From the NCBI RefSeq assembly GCF_900129975.1, contig NZ_FSRG01000006.1, forward strand, positions 578,299-642,298: a stretch of DNA of 64,000 nucleotides. The letters are read 5' to 3'. Below the pieces are notes generated by a model that was not told where the DNA came from, ran no database searches, and worked only from the letters and a program-made list of their open reading frames with translations. Shown here one piece after another: positions 35,453-45,049 of the stretch. Each line of letters begins with the position of its first letter. Position 1 is the stretch's first letter. Made by a program: the position numbers and the translations under genes. The stretch comes from Halodesulfovibrio marinisediminis DSM 17456 (GTDB taxonomy: Bacteria; Desulfobacterota; Desulfovibrionia; Desulfovibrionales; Desulfovibrionaceae).

Positions 35453-36310
35453 TTAACGGCTGGAATATATCTCCCGATATACATTACGTAATTCTTTTGC
35501 CCATGCAGACAAATCAAAGCCCTTAGGCCCCCCCATAAAGACAGGAGCACGCCCGTATTGATTTAACTGAGCAGCATACGCCGGAATCAGCCATCGTCCT
35601 GCCCTACTGGATGCAGCAATATACACCTGAGCCAACCTTCGATATTGATCACGAGTATATGCAGGCTGGGGTATCAACGAATCATGCGTTTTTATCGCAT
35701 CAACCGCATTGGAGCGAACAGGCTGAATAAGTCCCACATGCAGGAAGCGCCCCTTTGCCTTAGCACCAGTATCACGAGCTTCAAAATATGTAGACCGCAA
35801 CGGCTGAAAGAAATCAATCAAAGTTGTAGAATTTCCATCCCGCCCAATTAACACATGCCAGCGTCGCCCAAACTGACGTAAATCATTAATGTGTGGGGAA
35901 ATATTTATATCAGGAGTAAATGTCCGTGTCCCAAAATTTGGTCCATCAGAATCATGTATTGCAAAAAAAAAGGCATTTTCTCCGCGTGCACGGGACACCC
36001 TCACATTCAGAGCCCCCCCAAGTTCTTCATCACGTAAGCCATGCTCTACAAAATAGGCTTCTACAGCCTCACGTGAAAAATCAAACTCACGCCCAACCAA
36101 TTCATCCAGTGTTGAAGGCAGCCCTTCTTCAAGACCTCCCACAACACCGTTTGTACGTACTGTAGGAGTCAAACACAACGTCTGCTGAACAGCATCACCG
36201 CTAAACTGCATTCTCCCAGCATCCCAATAACAGTTGGTAACTGCCAACACTACCGAAGGGATAAGCAACAGCCATGCGCTTATCCAAATACTCATCGTAC
36301 TGATCCTCAT
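35453..36310 (-). CDS. Exported protein of unknown function
   Basis: This 285-residue protein has a signal peptide (MRISTMSIWISAWLLLIPSVVLA). The mature part has two early Cys residues (NCYWD, QTLCLTP) able to form a disulfide. Distinct segments are FFFAIHDSDGPNFGTRTF, INDLRQFGRRWHVLIGRDGNSTTLIDF and GRWLIPAYAAQLNQYGRAPVFMGGPKGFDL. The His/Asp and histidine-containing strand pattern is vaguely like amidase or peptidoglycan-acting folds, but I do not assign one. It is monocistronic with its own terminator, probably periplasmic. Confidence 0.75.
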   Translation of the reverse strand: MRISTMSIWISAWLLLIPSVVLAVTNCYWDAGRMQFSGDAVQQTLCLTPTVRTNGVVGGLEEGLPSTLDELVGREFDFSREAVEAYFVEHGLRDEELGGALNVRVSRARGENAFFFAIHDSDGPNFGTRTFTPDINISPHINDLRQFGRRWHVLIGRDGNSTTLIDFFQPLRSTYFEARDTGAKAKGRFLHVGLIQPVRSNAVDAIKTHDSLIPQPAYTRDQYRRLAQVYIAASSRAGRWLIPAYAAQLNQYGRAPVFMGGPKGFDLSAWAKELRNVYREIYSSR

Positions 36311-36519
36311 GCCTCAATGTTCCTCTTCATAATCTAACAGAGGGAACATACCCCCAATACATACAACAGCTGCTATTCAGTCACAGTAAACCAAACTGCT
36401 TTTCCCATGTTCTTTGCATAACAAATTAACTAAATCAATTAAACTGGTTAGACTACTTCATCAGAAACAGCTTACTGAATGACATTTTCCATGCTACAAC
36501 CATCTCCGCAGGAGAAGAC

Positions 36520-37410
36520 ATGGATAGATATATTGAATACTTACAAATAATTGCCGCTGCAACCCTGTGGGGACTGCTTGGACCTATTTCAAAATATGGC
36601 TTGCAGGAAGGCGTAACACCTCACGAGCTAGCTTTCTGGCGCGCATCGCTCGGTGCTGTGTTTTTCATCCTGCATTCTGCAAAGCATAAAACCCTTGCAG
36701 TTAAACCAGCTGATATTCCAATATTTCTTCTATTCGGAGTTCTTGGGATTTCTTTATTCTTTGGTTCATACCAGATCGCCATTAAACATGCAGGCGCCGC
36801 GGTATCGGCGATTCTCCTTTACACCGCACCAATATGGGTTGCTATCTTTGCCCGTATTCTTTTCAAAGAAGAATTATCCCCTACAAAGCTTATCGCTCTT
36901 GGTATTGCACTCACAGGCACAGGCCTTGTCTGCTTCAGCGGACAGAGCGAAGATGTCTCGCTGCCACTTACTGGCATTTTCTTCGGCCTGCTTTCCGGCT
37001 TCACTTACTCACTGCACTACATTTTCGGCAAAACATTTCTTAAAAACTATCAACCGGCAACACTCTATGCATGGTGCCTGCCTGCCGGTGCTCTCTGTCT
37101 ACTCCCGTGGGTTACCTTTACAGCCTATTCCCCAATCAAACTTGCTGTTGTTATCGCGCTTGCTTTTCTTTGCACCTATCTTGCCTACTACGCTTACTGC
37201 GCCAGTCTTCGACGCCTTGAAGCAACTCAAGCCGCCATTATTGCCAACATAGAACCTGTCATTGCCGCTGGTCTTGCAGTCTTATGGTGGAATGAAAAAC
37301 TTACCGCATCTGCCTACATCGGCGGAGCACTCGTTATCAGCGCTGTCATAATTATTGCCCGTACTCCTTCAAAGAAAAAAAAGGCCGTGCCAATCAACAC
37401 GGGCAATTAA
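36520..37410 (+). CDS. EamA-family DMT transporter
   Basis: This 296-residue transporter has ten membrane segments in two EamA repeats. The first starts IIAAATLWGLLGPISKYGLQEG and the second GIFFGLLSGFTYSLHYIFGKTFL, ending RRLEATQAAIIANIEPVIAAGLAVLWWNEKL, a typical EamA closing signature. The C-terminus is Lys-rich (SKKKKAV), probably cytoplasmic. GCAGGAG lies 5 bases upstream of the ATG. It stands alone; the exported metabolite is unknown. Confidence 0.88.
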   Translation: MDRYIEYLQIIAAATLWGLLGPISKYGLQEGVTPHELAFWRASLGAVFFILHSAKHKTLAVKPADIPIFLLFGVLGISLFFGSYQIAIKHAGAAVSAILLYTAPIWVAIFARILFKEELSPTKLIALGIALTGTGLVCFSGQSEDVSLPLTGIFFGLLSGFTYSLHYIFGKTFLKNYQPATLYAWCLPAGALCLLPWVTFTAYSPIKLAVVIALAFLCTYLAYYAYCASLRRLEATQAAIIANIEPVIAAGLAVLWWNEKLTASAYIGGALVISAVIIIARTPSKKKKAVPINTGN

Positions 37411-37703
37411 TTTCTCATATCTGGCACTCTACAAAGAACCTGATTCTTTCCCTTTCGAGATGGGCAGCACTCTTTCCCAATAAAAAAGCTTTACTGTCAT
37501 TTCAACAAGTTGAACCACACACCACCAGTCTTTTATCGAAAGAATAAGACTTCACAACGCCTACCCTTAATGCTACCAAGGCTGAATACACCATCCTCCC
37601 ATGGTGTTTGGACGCTTGTCATACGATCATTGTACTCTCACATCATCTTAATTGGGTGAATGTTTTCGGGGTTAACCAAGAAATGATTCCCAAGGGGGGC
37701 ATC

Positions 37704-38816
37704 ATGTCCAATAAAAAAGCGCCAAAGAATAATACTAATCTCAAACGAGCACTCTGGGTCGCGCTTGTACTATTTGCAATCGCTCTCACTGGTCTGTGGA
37801 CATTTGAACCCGAAATTATCGACATAGAAAAGCCGGTTGAACCGACCGGAGATGTTACAACACAAGTACGCATTCCACTGCGCAAAAACGTAGAACAGCA
37901 GTCTGTTATCAACTCTTCCGAAACCGCAACTGCTACAGCAACAGAAGGTGAGCAAGAACAGGAAACTGATTCTACAACACCTGTTATCAAAAAAGTTACT
38001 GAAGACACTGTTGTCCAACCTACTTTTATTACAGACTTATCACATCTAATTGTCACTTCATATCATCCTAAAGGAAGCCATCCGGCGGCATCAAAAGAGT
38101 CCAAGCTTCTTCTGGATGCAAAAAGAATTAACATTCACTACGGCATTGAAATGACCGGCCTCTCTTGGAGCGGGGATGATCTTGCCATCGGCAGACAATC
38201 CGTCATGCGGTATGCCTTACGCCCAAGCATGATCAACGCTCTTTACGCGCTCTATAAACAACGCTTTGTTGATGCCATTAATACAGAACTCAACACAATT
38301 GCACGATCATTCAATGGAATAGAGCGTACTCTTACACCGGAAGAACAGAATGCATTCTATGCCCTTACTGCAAAACAGCTTCGAGCCACAGCCGGTGTTC
38401 TCAAAAGCTGCGCAAAGGTGAACTCTGCTATGGCAGACATCGCAGTCTGGTTACAGGCAGAACGTGACGTTCTTGCAGCCAACCAGCGATTCCAAGTGGC
38501 ATTACATGACTATCAAGTTTCAAAAGAAATGCATGCCACCCAGTCAGTAACTGACGCTGCAGAAGCAAAAATGAAAGCCGAGGGAGAAGCCTACGAAAAG
38601 GCTATCCGCGACCGTGAAGCATACAAAGCTGCACTCGCCAACATGATACGTAAGTACAAATGGACAAAGAATCAGGACGATGAAACCAATCTGTACATCG
38701 CATCATGGGTTTTCCGTCGCAGCAAGGACCTGTCGAATCCTAAAGAGGTCATGATGACTATTCAGGACAGACTGCTCGACCTTGCGAACACGATGGACTC
38801 TCAGGTAAGCCTCTAA
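37704..38816 (+). CDS. Single-pass membrane-anchored periplasmic protein of unknown function
   Basis: This 370-residue protein starts MSNKKAPKNNTNLKRA, has one membrane helix (about 16-32), then a Thr/Glu-rich low-complexity linker (about 50-105). The remainder is largely helical with Ala- and Glu-rich coiled-coil-like segments (VTDAAEAKMKAEGEAYEKAIRDREAYKAALANM). GGGGGGC lies 5 bases upstream of the ATG at 37704; earlier in-frame ATGs lack a ribosome-binding site. The arrangement suggests an inner-membrane protein facing the periplasm. I recognise no family. A terminator follows directly. Confidence 0.75.
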   Translation: MSNKKAPKNNTNLKRALWVALVLFAIALTGLWTFEPEIIDIEKPVEPTGDVTTQVRIPLRKNVEQQSVINSSETATATATEGEQEQETDSTTPVIKKVTEDTVVQPTFITDLSHLIVTSYHPKGSHPAASKESKLLLDAKRINIHYGIEMTGLSWSGDDLAIGRQSVMRYALRPSMINALYALYKQRFVDAINTELNTIARSFNGIERTLTPEEQNAFYALTAKQLRATAGVLKSCAKVNSAMADIAVWLQAERDVLAANQRFQVALHDYQVSKEMHATQSVTDAAEAKMKAEGEAYEKAIRDREAYKAALANMIRKYKWTKNQDDETNLYIASWVFRRSKDLSNPKEVMMTIQDRLLDLANTMDSQVSL

Positions 38817-38824
38817 TAACGAAA

Positions 38825-38857
38825 AAAAAAGCCGCAGAAAATGCGGCTTTTTTTTAC
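38825..38857 (+). terminator. Terminator after membrane-anchored protein gene
   Basis: AAGCCGCA/TGCGGCTT stem with eight T residues following. Confidence 0.92.
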
Positions 38858-38924
38858 ACACAAAATTTGACGCTATCGTACGACTTCAGGCACAACGTTT
38901 TTTTATTCAACAGGAAAGATCATT

Positions 38925-39368
38925 ATGGCAAAAAACTACGTTCCTCATATGCATACAGCTGAACATATTCTTAACGGAACCATGGTCAGCATGTTCGGTT
39001 GCGAGCGCTGTTATTCAGCACATATCAACACTAAAAAATCGAAATGCGATTATCACTTTGAGCGTCCGATTACTGAGTACGAAGCAATTGCCCTGCAATC
39101 CGCAGTAAACGAACAGCTTCAGCGAAACCTTGAAGTGACAGAAGAGATTGTACCTCTGAAACAGGCACAGGAACGCTACAATCTTTCCCGACTTCCTTCA
39201 GATGACATTACGACTATCCGTATCGTCCATATCGGGGATTATGACAGCTGCCCGTGCATTGGAGAGCACGTGCAGAACACGTCAGAAATCGGAGAGTTCA
39301 TCATTAACTCCTACGACTTTGAAAATGGACGATTGCGCATCCGTTTCAAGTGCAAACCTGCTGACTAA
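38925..39368 (+). CDS. AlaX-like second-additional-domain protein (tRNA-editing-type fold)
   Basis: This 147-residue protein consists essentially of the SAD domain of threonyl/alanyl-tRNA synthetases. Zinc-site motifs are HTAEH near residue 11 and CIGEH near residue 110, followed by VQNTSEIGEFII. Such free-standing SAD proteins commonly remove mischarged amino acids such as serine from tRNA(Ala). It lacks the oligomerising N-terminal beta-barrel found in larger AlaX forms, so its substrate is uncertain. It lies 11 bases upstream of a lipoprotein gene, so the two may be cotranscribed. Confidence 0.82.
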   Translation: MAKNYVPHMHTAEHILNGTMVSMFGCERCYSAHINTKKSKCDYHFERPITEYEAIALQSAVNEQLQRNLEVTEEIVPLKQAQERYNLSRLPSDDITTIRIVHIGDYDSCPCIGEHVQNTSEIGEFIINSYDFENGRLRIRFKCKPAD

Positions 39369-39379
39369 ACGAGGCAACT

Positions 39380-40018
39380 ATGCGCCGACGTATTTCCATC
39401 CTGTGTACCCTTTTCGCCCTGCTTCTCACTCTGAACACTGGCTGCTTACGAAACACTGTTTTTTTCAAGGAGCCTGCCACGATAATTTCTTCCAACTACT
39501 TTGCAGTAACCAAAAAACTGCCACCGCAACTGCAAGCTAAACTTCCCACAGATGTGGTATCTTACAACCCGCAGCAACCAGCACGTAACAGCATCTTACC
39601 GGAACAATTCAGCCACATAGTGTTCGATAATCTTTCACTAAATTTTCTCTGGACAGGTGCACAGCACAATCTACCAATAGACGGCACCACATACTCAGCC
39701 ATGCCGTCAGCAGGTCAGATCGCAAAACACAACGGTACAGAACTCACTATAACAAGCGAATTCTGTGAAGAAAAATTATCGCTTATCGCAATACTCGACT
39801 GGAACAACACAGGTAGCACAGACTGGCTAGTTGCTTACACCTTTAAGTCCCTTGTACAGCCGGAAATCTCTAAAAGACTTCTGCTTGTCAGGGACATACA
39901 GCCTAACACAACTCTCACAGCAACAGTTCTCTCCGCATCTGAGTGTTTCGGCAACAACTGTCAGTACTACACCGGAAACTCTCTCGTTGAATTCCTTGAG
40001 TATCAGCCACAATACTAA
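39380..40018 (+). CDS. Lipoprotein of unknown function
   Basis: This 212-residue protein has a signal MRRRISILCTLFALLLTLNTGC with lipobox LNTGC (Cys22), so it is lipid-anchored. Position +2 is Leu, which does not itself signal inner-membrane retention. The mature region is beta-rich (LSLIAILDWNNTGSTDWLVAYTF) and resembles no family I can name; a pair of Cys residues near the end (SECFGNNCQYY) may form a disulfide. It follows the AlaX-like gene by 11 bases and ends at a terminator. Confidence 0.75.
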   Translation: MRRRISILCTLFALLLTLNTGCLRNTVFFKEPATIISSNYFAVTKKLPPQLQAKLPTDVVSYNPQQPARNSILPEQFSHIVFDNLSLNFLWTGAQHNLPIDGTTYSAMPSAGQIAKHNGTELTITSEFCEEKLSLIAILDWNNTGSTDWLVAYTFKSLVQPEISKRLLLVRDIQPNTTLTATVLSASECFGNNCQYYTGNSLVEFLEYQPQY

Positions 40019-40053
40019 GTTTTCGCACGACTCAGCGTCGCTGACTTGATCTA

Positions 40054-40092
40054 CAAAAAAAGCTGTCCCTCAATATGAAGGACAGCTTTTTT
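40054..40092 (+). terminator. Terminator after lipoprotein gene
   Basis: AAGCTGTCC/GGACAGCTT stem with A-run and T-run flanks; works in both directions. Confidence 0.92.
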
Positions 40093-40195
40093 ATTACTTG
40101 AACGGTAGTGGAGCTCAGACCGCGGAGTAACATTAATTACGGGCAAAACTCGCTAGCAAACGTTTCCCTCTAGCTTTCGTAGCCAAAAGAAAAAA

Positions 40196-41053
40196 TTACT
40201 TTTCAAACTTCTCTTTTTCATGCTCAGGCATAGCAAAGCTATGTTCAGGCGCAGGGAAACTGCCATCTTCCACTTCGCGCTTATAATCACTGATAGCCGC
40301 TGCTGCGGTTTCACGCAGGTTTGCATACTGCTTTACAAATTTTGGTACAAACCGGTCGAAAAGGCCGAGCAGATCGTGGAACACAAGCACTTGCCCGTCG
40401 CACTCAGCACCTGCACCAATACCGATTGTCGGAACAGATAACTCTTGAGTTATACGCGCCGCAATCGGGGCAGGAATCGCTTCAAGAACAATACAGAAAA
40501 CACCTGCTGCTTCAAGCGCTTTTGCTTCTTCGACAAGGACGTTGGCAGCTTCTGCGGTCTTACCTTGAACTTTAAACCCGCCAAGGCTTGCTACACGCTG
40601 AGGAGTAAGCCCTATGTGTCCGACAACGGGAATTCCAGCACTCACAAGTGCTTTTACTTGCGGAACTACTGTGTGCCCCCCCTCAAGCTTTACTGCACGA
40701 GCTCCGCCTTCCTGAAAAAGGCGTGCAGCGTTACGCATGGCATCTTCCACACTAATTTCGTAAGACATGAACGGCATGTCTGCTACCACGAGGGAACGCT
40801 TTGCCCCACGTACAACAGCTTTTGTGTGATGCACCATTTCGTCTACTGTAACGCTGATGGTGTCGTCACGTCCCAGCATAACCATTCCGAGGGAGTCACC
40901 TACAAGAATCATGTCGATATCACATTCATCAACAAGCGTTGCAGATGAATAGTCGTATGCAGTCAACATGGTAAGCTTACGATTCCCCTTACTCTGACGG
41001 ATATCTAAAGAGGTAACAGGCTTAACACCTGTTGCAGCTGTCTGCTTGCTCAT
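40196..41053 (-). CDS. panB: 3-methyl-2-oxobutanoate hydroxymethyltransferase
   Basis: This 285-residue TIM-barrel enzyme adds a hydroxymethyl group from methylene-tetrahydrofolate to alpha-ketoisovalerate, first step of pantothenate (vitamin B5) synthesis. Motifs are MLTAYDYSSATLVDECDIDMILVGDSLGMVMLG (metal-binding Asp residues), VKLEGG, VVGHIGLTPQ and IGIGAGAECDGQVLVFHDLLGL. The ATG at 41053 has AGGAG 5 bases upstream; in-frame upstream codons extend 53 residues without similarity. It is alone here; other pan genes are not in the window. Confidence 0.95.
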   Translation of the reverse strand: MSKQTAATGVKPVTSLDIRQSKGNRKLTMLTAYDYSSATLVDECDIDMILVGDSLGMVMLGRDDTISVTVDEMVHHTKAVVRGAKRSLVVADMPFMSYEISVEDAMRNAARLFQEGGARAVKLEGGHTVVPQVKALVSAGIPVVGHIGLTPQRVASLGGFKVQGKTAEAANVLVEEAKALEAAGVFCIVLEAIPAPIAARITQELSVPTIGIGAGAECDGQVLVFHDLLGLFDRFVPKFVKQYANLRETAAAAISDYKREVEDGSFPAPEHSFAMPEHEKEKFEK

Positions 41054-41369
41054 TGTCGCTCCTTTTCTAAGAACTGTGATAACGCGGTAAGTTGCAGAAA
41101 TCTGCACTTCCGCACATATTTTCAATTGTACGATAATAGTGCCACCTCTGCCATTAAAGCCGACACAGCCCACTAAAATTATATAATCTACCGCTCTTAT
41201 ATCTAGGAACAACGCTCTCGTCGATTTCTAATTATACAGCCTGAAAAGGCTTGCCTGAAAGAGGTTGTACAGATTTTCACGATGAGTCTTGACCAAAAGA
41301 AATTCCGACTTATTATCCCGTAGTATTTCTATTTAAAACTTTTATGAAAAGTCATAGGAGCCTCTTCGT
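41054..41369. other. Divergent region between panB and htpG, 316 bases
   Basis: Contains the htpG promoter (41289-41316). No other clear feature; no RNA gene recognised. Confidence 0.5.
41289..41316 (+). promoter_or_regulatory. Sigma-70 promoter of htpG
   Basis: TTGACC, 16 bases, TATTAT, about 55 bases before the htpG start. No sigma-32-type element was found at proper spacing. Confidence 0.7.
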
Positions 41370-43256
41370 ATGTCACAATCATATGAATTTAAGACTGAAG
41401 TTAGAAAACTTCTTCATATTATCACTCATTCCCTCTACACCAACCGCGAAATTTTCCTTCGCGAACTTGTTTCAAACGCATCCGATGCTCTTGATAAGCT
41501 TCGCTTTGCTGAGGCAAAAGGCGAAGAGATTGCGGCTGCCGAACTGGAACCTTCCATTAATATTGCTATCGATAAGGACGCAAAGACCATTACCATTACC
41601 GACACCGGTATTGGTATGACTAAAGAAGACCTTGTTGAAAACCTCGGCACTATTGCCAGCTCCGGTTCTGAACGTTTTCTTGCTGAATTGTCAGAAAGCA
41701 AGGACGCTGCAAGCAATATTATCGGTCGCTTTGGTGTAGGCTTCTACTCCGTATTTATGATCTCTGAAGATGTTTCAGTTACCACCCGTAACTACAAGCC
41801 TGGTTCCGAAGGCTTCACTTGGAAATCAGACGGACTCGGTTCATTCGAAATAAATCCTGCGGAAGACGCACCGGAACGCGGCACAGTTATCACTATCAAC
41901 GTGAAAGAAGATGCCGCTGAATTCCTTGAAAAATTCCGTCTTGAAACTGCTCTCAAACAGCACTCAAGCTTTATTCCGTTCCCTATCTACCTTGATGGTG
42001 ATCACCAGAACACAACTCCTGCACTGTGGCGCGAACCTAAGAGTTCCATTTCTAAAGAACAGTACAAAGAGTTCTACAACTACCTCACCTTTGACGACAA
42101 AGACCCGCTTACAACTGTACACAGCGCAGTTGATGCACCTGTACAGTTCACAAGCCTTGCATTCATCCCGACTTTCGGACGCGATTTAAGCAGCATCGGC
42201 CGTGACGATTACGGTCTTGACCTCTACGTTCGCCGTGTTCTGATCCAGCGAGAATGTAAAGACCTGCTCCCAGACTACCTTTCCTTTGTTAAAGGTGTAG
42301 TCGATACCGAAGATCTTCCTCTGAACATTTCCCGCGAAACTTTGCAGGAAAACATTCTGATCCGTAAGATCAACCAGACTGTTACCAAACAGATTCTCTC
42401 TCACCTTGAGCGCATGGCTAAAAACGATGCTGATGCGTACAAAGAATTCTGGAATGTTCATGGTAAAGTATTCCGTCTTGGATACAGCGACTACGCAAAC
42501 CGAGACCGCTTTGCAAAACTTCTTCGCTTCAACACTTCTACTCACGAAACTGCTGATGAACTCACATCTTTCGATGAGTACGTTGAACGTGCAAAAGAAG
42601 GCCAGAAAGCTATTTACTACATTTCCTCAACCAGCCGTGAAGCAGCTAAGCTTAACCCGCACCTCGAGATCTTTACTCGCAAGGGACTGGAAGTTCTCTT
42701 CCTATACGAGCCGGTAGATGAATTTGTGATGGATAACCTTGGCAAATTGGGCGAGTTCAATCTGGTTGCAGCAGAGACTGTTGCTCCTGAAAGTCTGAAG
42801 GACTTTGCTGACGTGGTGAAGAAAGAGAAAGCTGAAGAGCTTTCTGAAGAAGAAACCGCAACTCTGAGCGATCTTTTAGCACACATCAAAGAACTGCTTG
42901 GCGACAAAGTGACCGATGTACGTTTATCTGAACGTCTTTCCGGTTCCCCTGCGGTGCTCAGCAGCCCGGACGGCGCAACATCTTCCATGGAAAAGATTAT
43001 GCGCATGATGAATCAGGATGACTCCATTCCCCAAAAGGTTCTCGAACTGAATGCTGACCACCCTATTGTCCGCAACCTGCTGCGCATCTTCAAATCCGAT
43101 AAGGATGATGCACTGGTTAAAGAAACCGTTGAGCAACTGTTTGAATCTTCCCTGTTGCTTGAAGGCTACCTAAAAGATCCTCACGCAATGGTTTCACGTA
43201 TCAACGACCTGCTCGAAAAAGCCGGTAGCTGGTACACCGAAATTAAAAAGATCTAG
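41370..43256 (+). CDS. htpG: Chaperone HtpG (Hsp90 homologue)
   Basis: This 628-residue chaperone has the GHKL ATPase domain at the N-terminus ([57 protein letters not shown]), then the middle domain ([15 protein letters not shown] segment [20 protein letters not shown]) and the C-terminal dimerisation domain. Full length matches bacterial HtpG. AGGAG lies 9 bases upstream of the ATG and a sigma-70 promoter is visible. It assists late folding of client proteins using ATP. Monocistronic with a strong terminator. Confidence 0.97.
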
Positions 43257-43265
43257 TAAAAAATA

Positions 43266-43306
43266 AAAAAATTGGCGGTAGACAATGTCTACCGCCAATT
43301 TTTTTA
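43266..43306 (+). terminator. Terminator after htpG
   Basis: ATTGGCGGTAGACA/TGTCTACCGCCAAT stem with seven T residues following. Confidence 0.95.
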
Positions 43307-43337
43307 TGAGCTAATCTTCTGCTGGTTACGCTTAAGG

Positions 43338-43387
43338 CAAAAAAAAACGGCGTTTCACATACCACTGTGAAGCGCCGATTTTTTTCA
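43338..43387. terminator. Second, bidirectional terminator-like hairpin
   Basis: CGGCGTTTCACA/TGTGAAGCGCCG stem (one wobble) between A-run and T-run. It lies 30 bases after the htpG terminator and could act as backup. Confidence 0.8.
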
Positions 43388-43872
43388 ACCGATTGCCATA
43401 TCGGTGTGCAGATAAATCTGCAGAGTGTGGGAGGATCATTCGCCAGAAATCACTCCCAAGACCTGAAGCACTACCAACAGATCCTACTCCTAAAAAAGAT
43501 GCCGGTCTTTTTTAAGAGCCGATGCACTTAAGAACCCTAAAGACTTAAGAGCACCATAGACAACACAATTTCCTTCAACAAAGGAAGAGACTTGCCGTAT
43601 AAAGTTGCCACAACAAGTAAGGTCAACCTACACAGCTAGTTTTTTTTCGTCCACAAATCAGAAAATTAGATGCTGTCTTTTTTTAGTCTTCCACATTGCA
43701 TTAGTATGCAAAATCAAAATTAGCTCTTTCTTTTCAAGCTATTAAACGCAAAAAATCGTTCTTACACACAGCACATCAATGTACGGCGTTCACAACCAAT
43801 GCGTAAAATTGGTTGTACCAATACACTCACTTCTTCAACAAATTCAGGAAGAAGTACTGTTAACTGTGCCGT
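43388..43872. other. Gene-free 485-base stretch with small hairpins
   Basis: Consecutive small hairpins: CCGAT/ATCGG (43389-43404), GCAGAT/ATCTGC (43408-43421), TGGGAG/CTCCCA (43428-43458) and AAAAAAG/CTTTTTT (43493-43516). No coding region. Whether this is an RNA gene is uncertain. Confidence 0.4.
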
Positions 43873-43905
43873 AAAAAGCCCGCCACTGCGGGGGCAGTGG
43901 CGGGC
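43873..43905 (-). terminator. Terminator after 84-residue protein gene
   Basis: 12-bp perfect stem GCCCGCCACTGC/GCAGTGGCGGGC; the minus strand then has five T residues. Confidence 0.9.
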
Positions 43906-43946
43906 ACCAGTCATGCTACAAAGTCACATAAATGAAGAGAAGAATT

Positions 43947-44201
43947 CTAGCCCAAAGCCTTCTCTGCGATCATTCGAAATTGCTTAAGTCCTACAGAGTC
44001 ACTTTTAAATTCACAGCTCGGGCAAACATGACATTCATCTCCATAACGACGATAAATGGCGGCAACTTTGCCCTTAGAAATGTTCTTTCCCCCATCGGTA
44101 AGAATGTTACCTGACTGGGTGAACTCAACACCTAAACTTTCGGCAGTTTGGAAAAAGTGATCTGCAAATAGTTCAGGTTTTGCGAATTTCACTGGTCTCA
44201 T
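43947..44201 (-). CDS. Small Cys-containing protein of unknown function
   Basis: This 84-residue cytoplasmic protein has GGAGG 5 bases before its ATG and a strong terminator after it, so it is a real gene. It is slightly basic, with a central Gly/Asn-rich loop (GNILTDGGKNISKGKVAAIYRRYGDECH). CHVCPSC gives two closely spaced CxxC pairs (C-x2-C-x2-C), a possible small metal site. I recognise no family. Nearby genes (htpG, and a gene behind a Fur-family-like operator) do not define a role. Confidence 0.7.
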   Translation of the reverse strand: MRPVKFAKPELFADHFFQTAESLGVEFTQSGNILTDGGKNISKGKVAAIYRRYGDECHVCPSCEFKSDSVGLKQFRMIAEKALG

Positions 44202-45049
44202 GACAACCTCCGTTTGACTCTACAGGATTCAGCAATCAGCATGATGGCCACCTCTCACGGTGGGAGCGTACTCATTGCCTCAACCTATTTGATGCGCTTC
44301 GACCCACAAAGCAACATCTATAGAGATAGAGGACTTCTCCAGCGACGCTATAAACACATAAAACCAATACTAGGTCAAGCATTTAAAACTGTTTGACTAT
44401 TCAGTTTATACTGGTTTGTGTATCTCCATCATGTTCCTAAATACCACACCAAGACCGATATCTTCGTATCGGGCTCTTCGTTTAATTACGGATAAATCCA
44501 GAATACATCGTATTCACACTTATGCAGGCATAAGAAATGGAGGCGAACGGGTCAGCAGATTTCAAACGAACAATGCTGCATAATAATCCTTTTTTAACAA
44601 TATGTTGTTAAAAACAGTCAGCTCAAAGTGGATATCTCACCATTGCATACGGATTATTCGTAATTCCTACTTAGCGCAGCAAAATCGAAAAGTGCATTAT
44701 TTTATAATTTGAGGTGGCTGCCGCAAACCACCAGTCTAAGCGGACTTTGAAGAATTCTTGGCTCATTAAAGTAAATTACATCCTCCTTGCTCCCCCAAAA
44801 GCGCACTTTCCCCCTTCCCTACAAAACGCATCCATCTAACAAAAATAACAATTTTTTCAAATCGTCATGCGTAATTAATTTTTTCATTTTTTTTTGCTTG
44901 ACTCTTAATTAGTAATAGTTACTATTAAATCAACGAAGCGAAAAAGCATTCCTTACCTTCACAGGCAGAATATGGCGGGGAGAGTGTGGCAGTTCTTCCC
45001 GCCACTTACAGAACAGGAAAATATATCATTTGGTTATATTGGAGGAAAT
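44202..45049. other. Gene-free 848-base AT-rich stretch
   Basis: No gene supported. Near its end it carries a promoter and Fur-family-like palindrome (44898-44927) for the next gene. The rest shows no convincing RNA or regulatory feature. Confidence 0.55.
44898..44927 (+). promoter_or_regulatory. Promoter with overlapping 7-1-7 palindrome (Fur/PerR-like operator)
   Basis: TTGACT (44898-44903) and TACTAT (44920-44925), 16 bases apart, make a plausible promoter. TAATAGT-T-ACTATTA (44913-44927) is a perfect 7-1-7 inverted repeat, the geometry of Fur-family operators, covering the -10. The following gene would be repressed when the regulator is bound. Which Fur-family member (Fur, PerR or Zur) cannot be told. 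Confidence 0.55.

Noticed and set aside
41220..41345. A heat-shock (sigma-32) promoter before htpG.
   Set aside because: CTTGAC is present but no CCCCAT-type element occurs at the proper 13-15 base spacing; a sigma-70 pair fits better.
43260..43900. A CRISPR-like array, given several hairpins in a row.
   Set aside because: There are no regularly spaced direct repeats; the hairpins differ in sequence.
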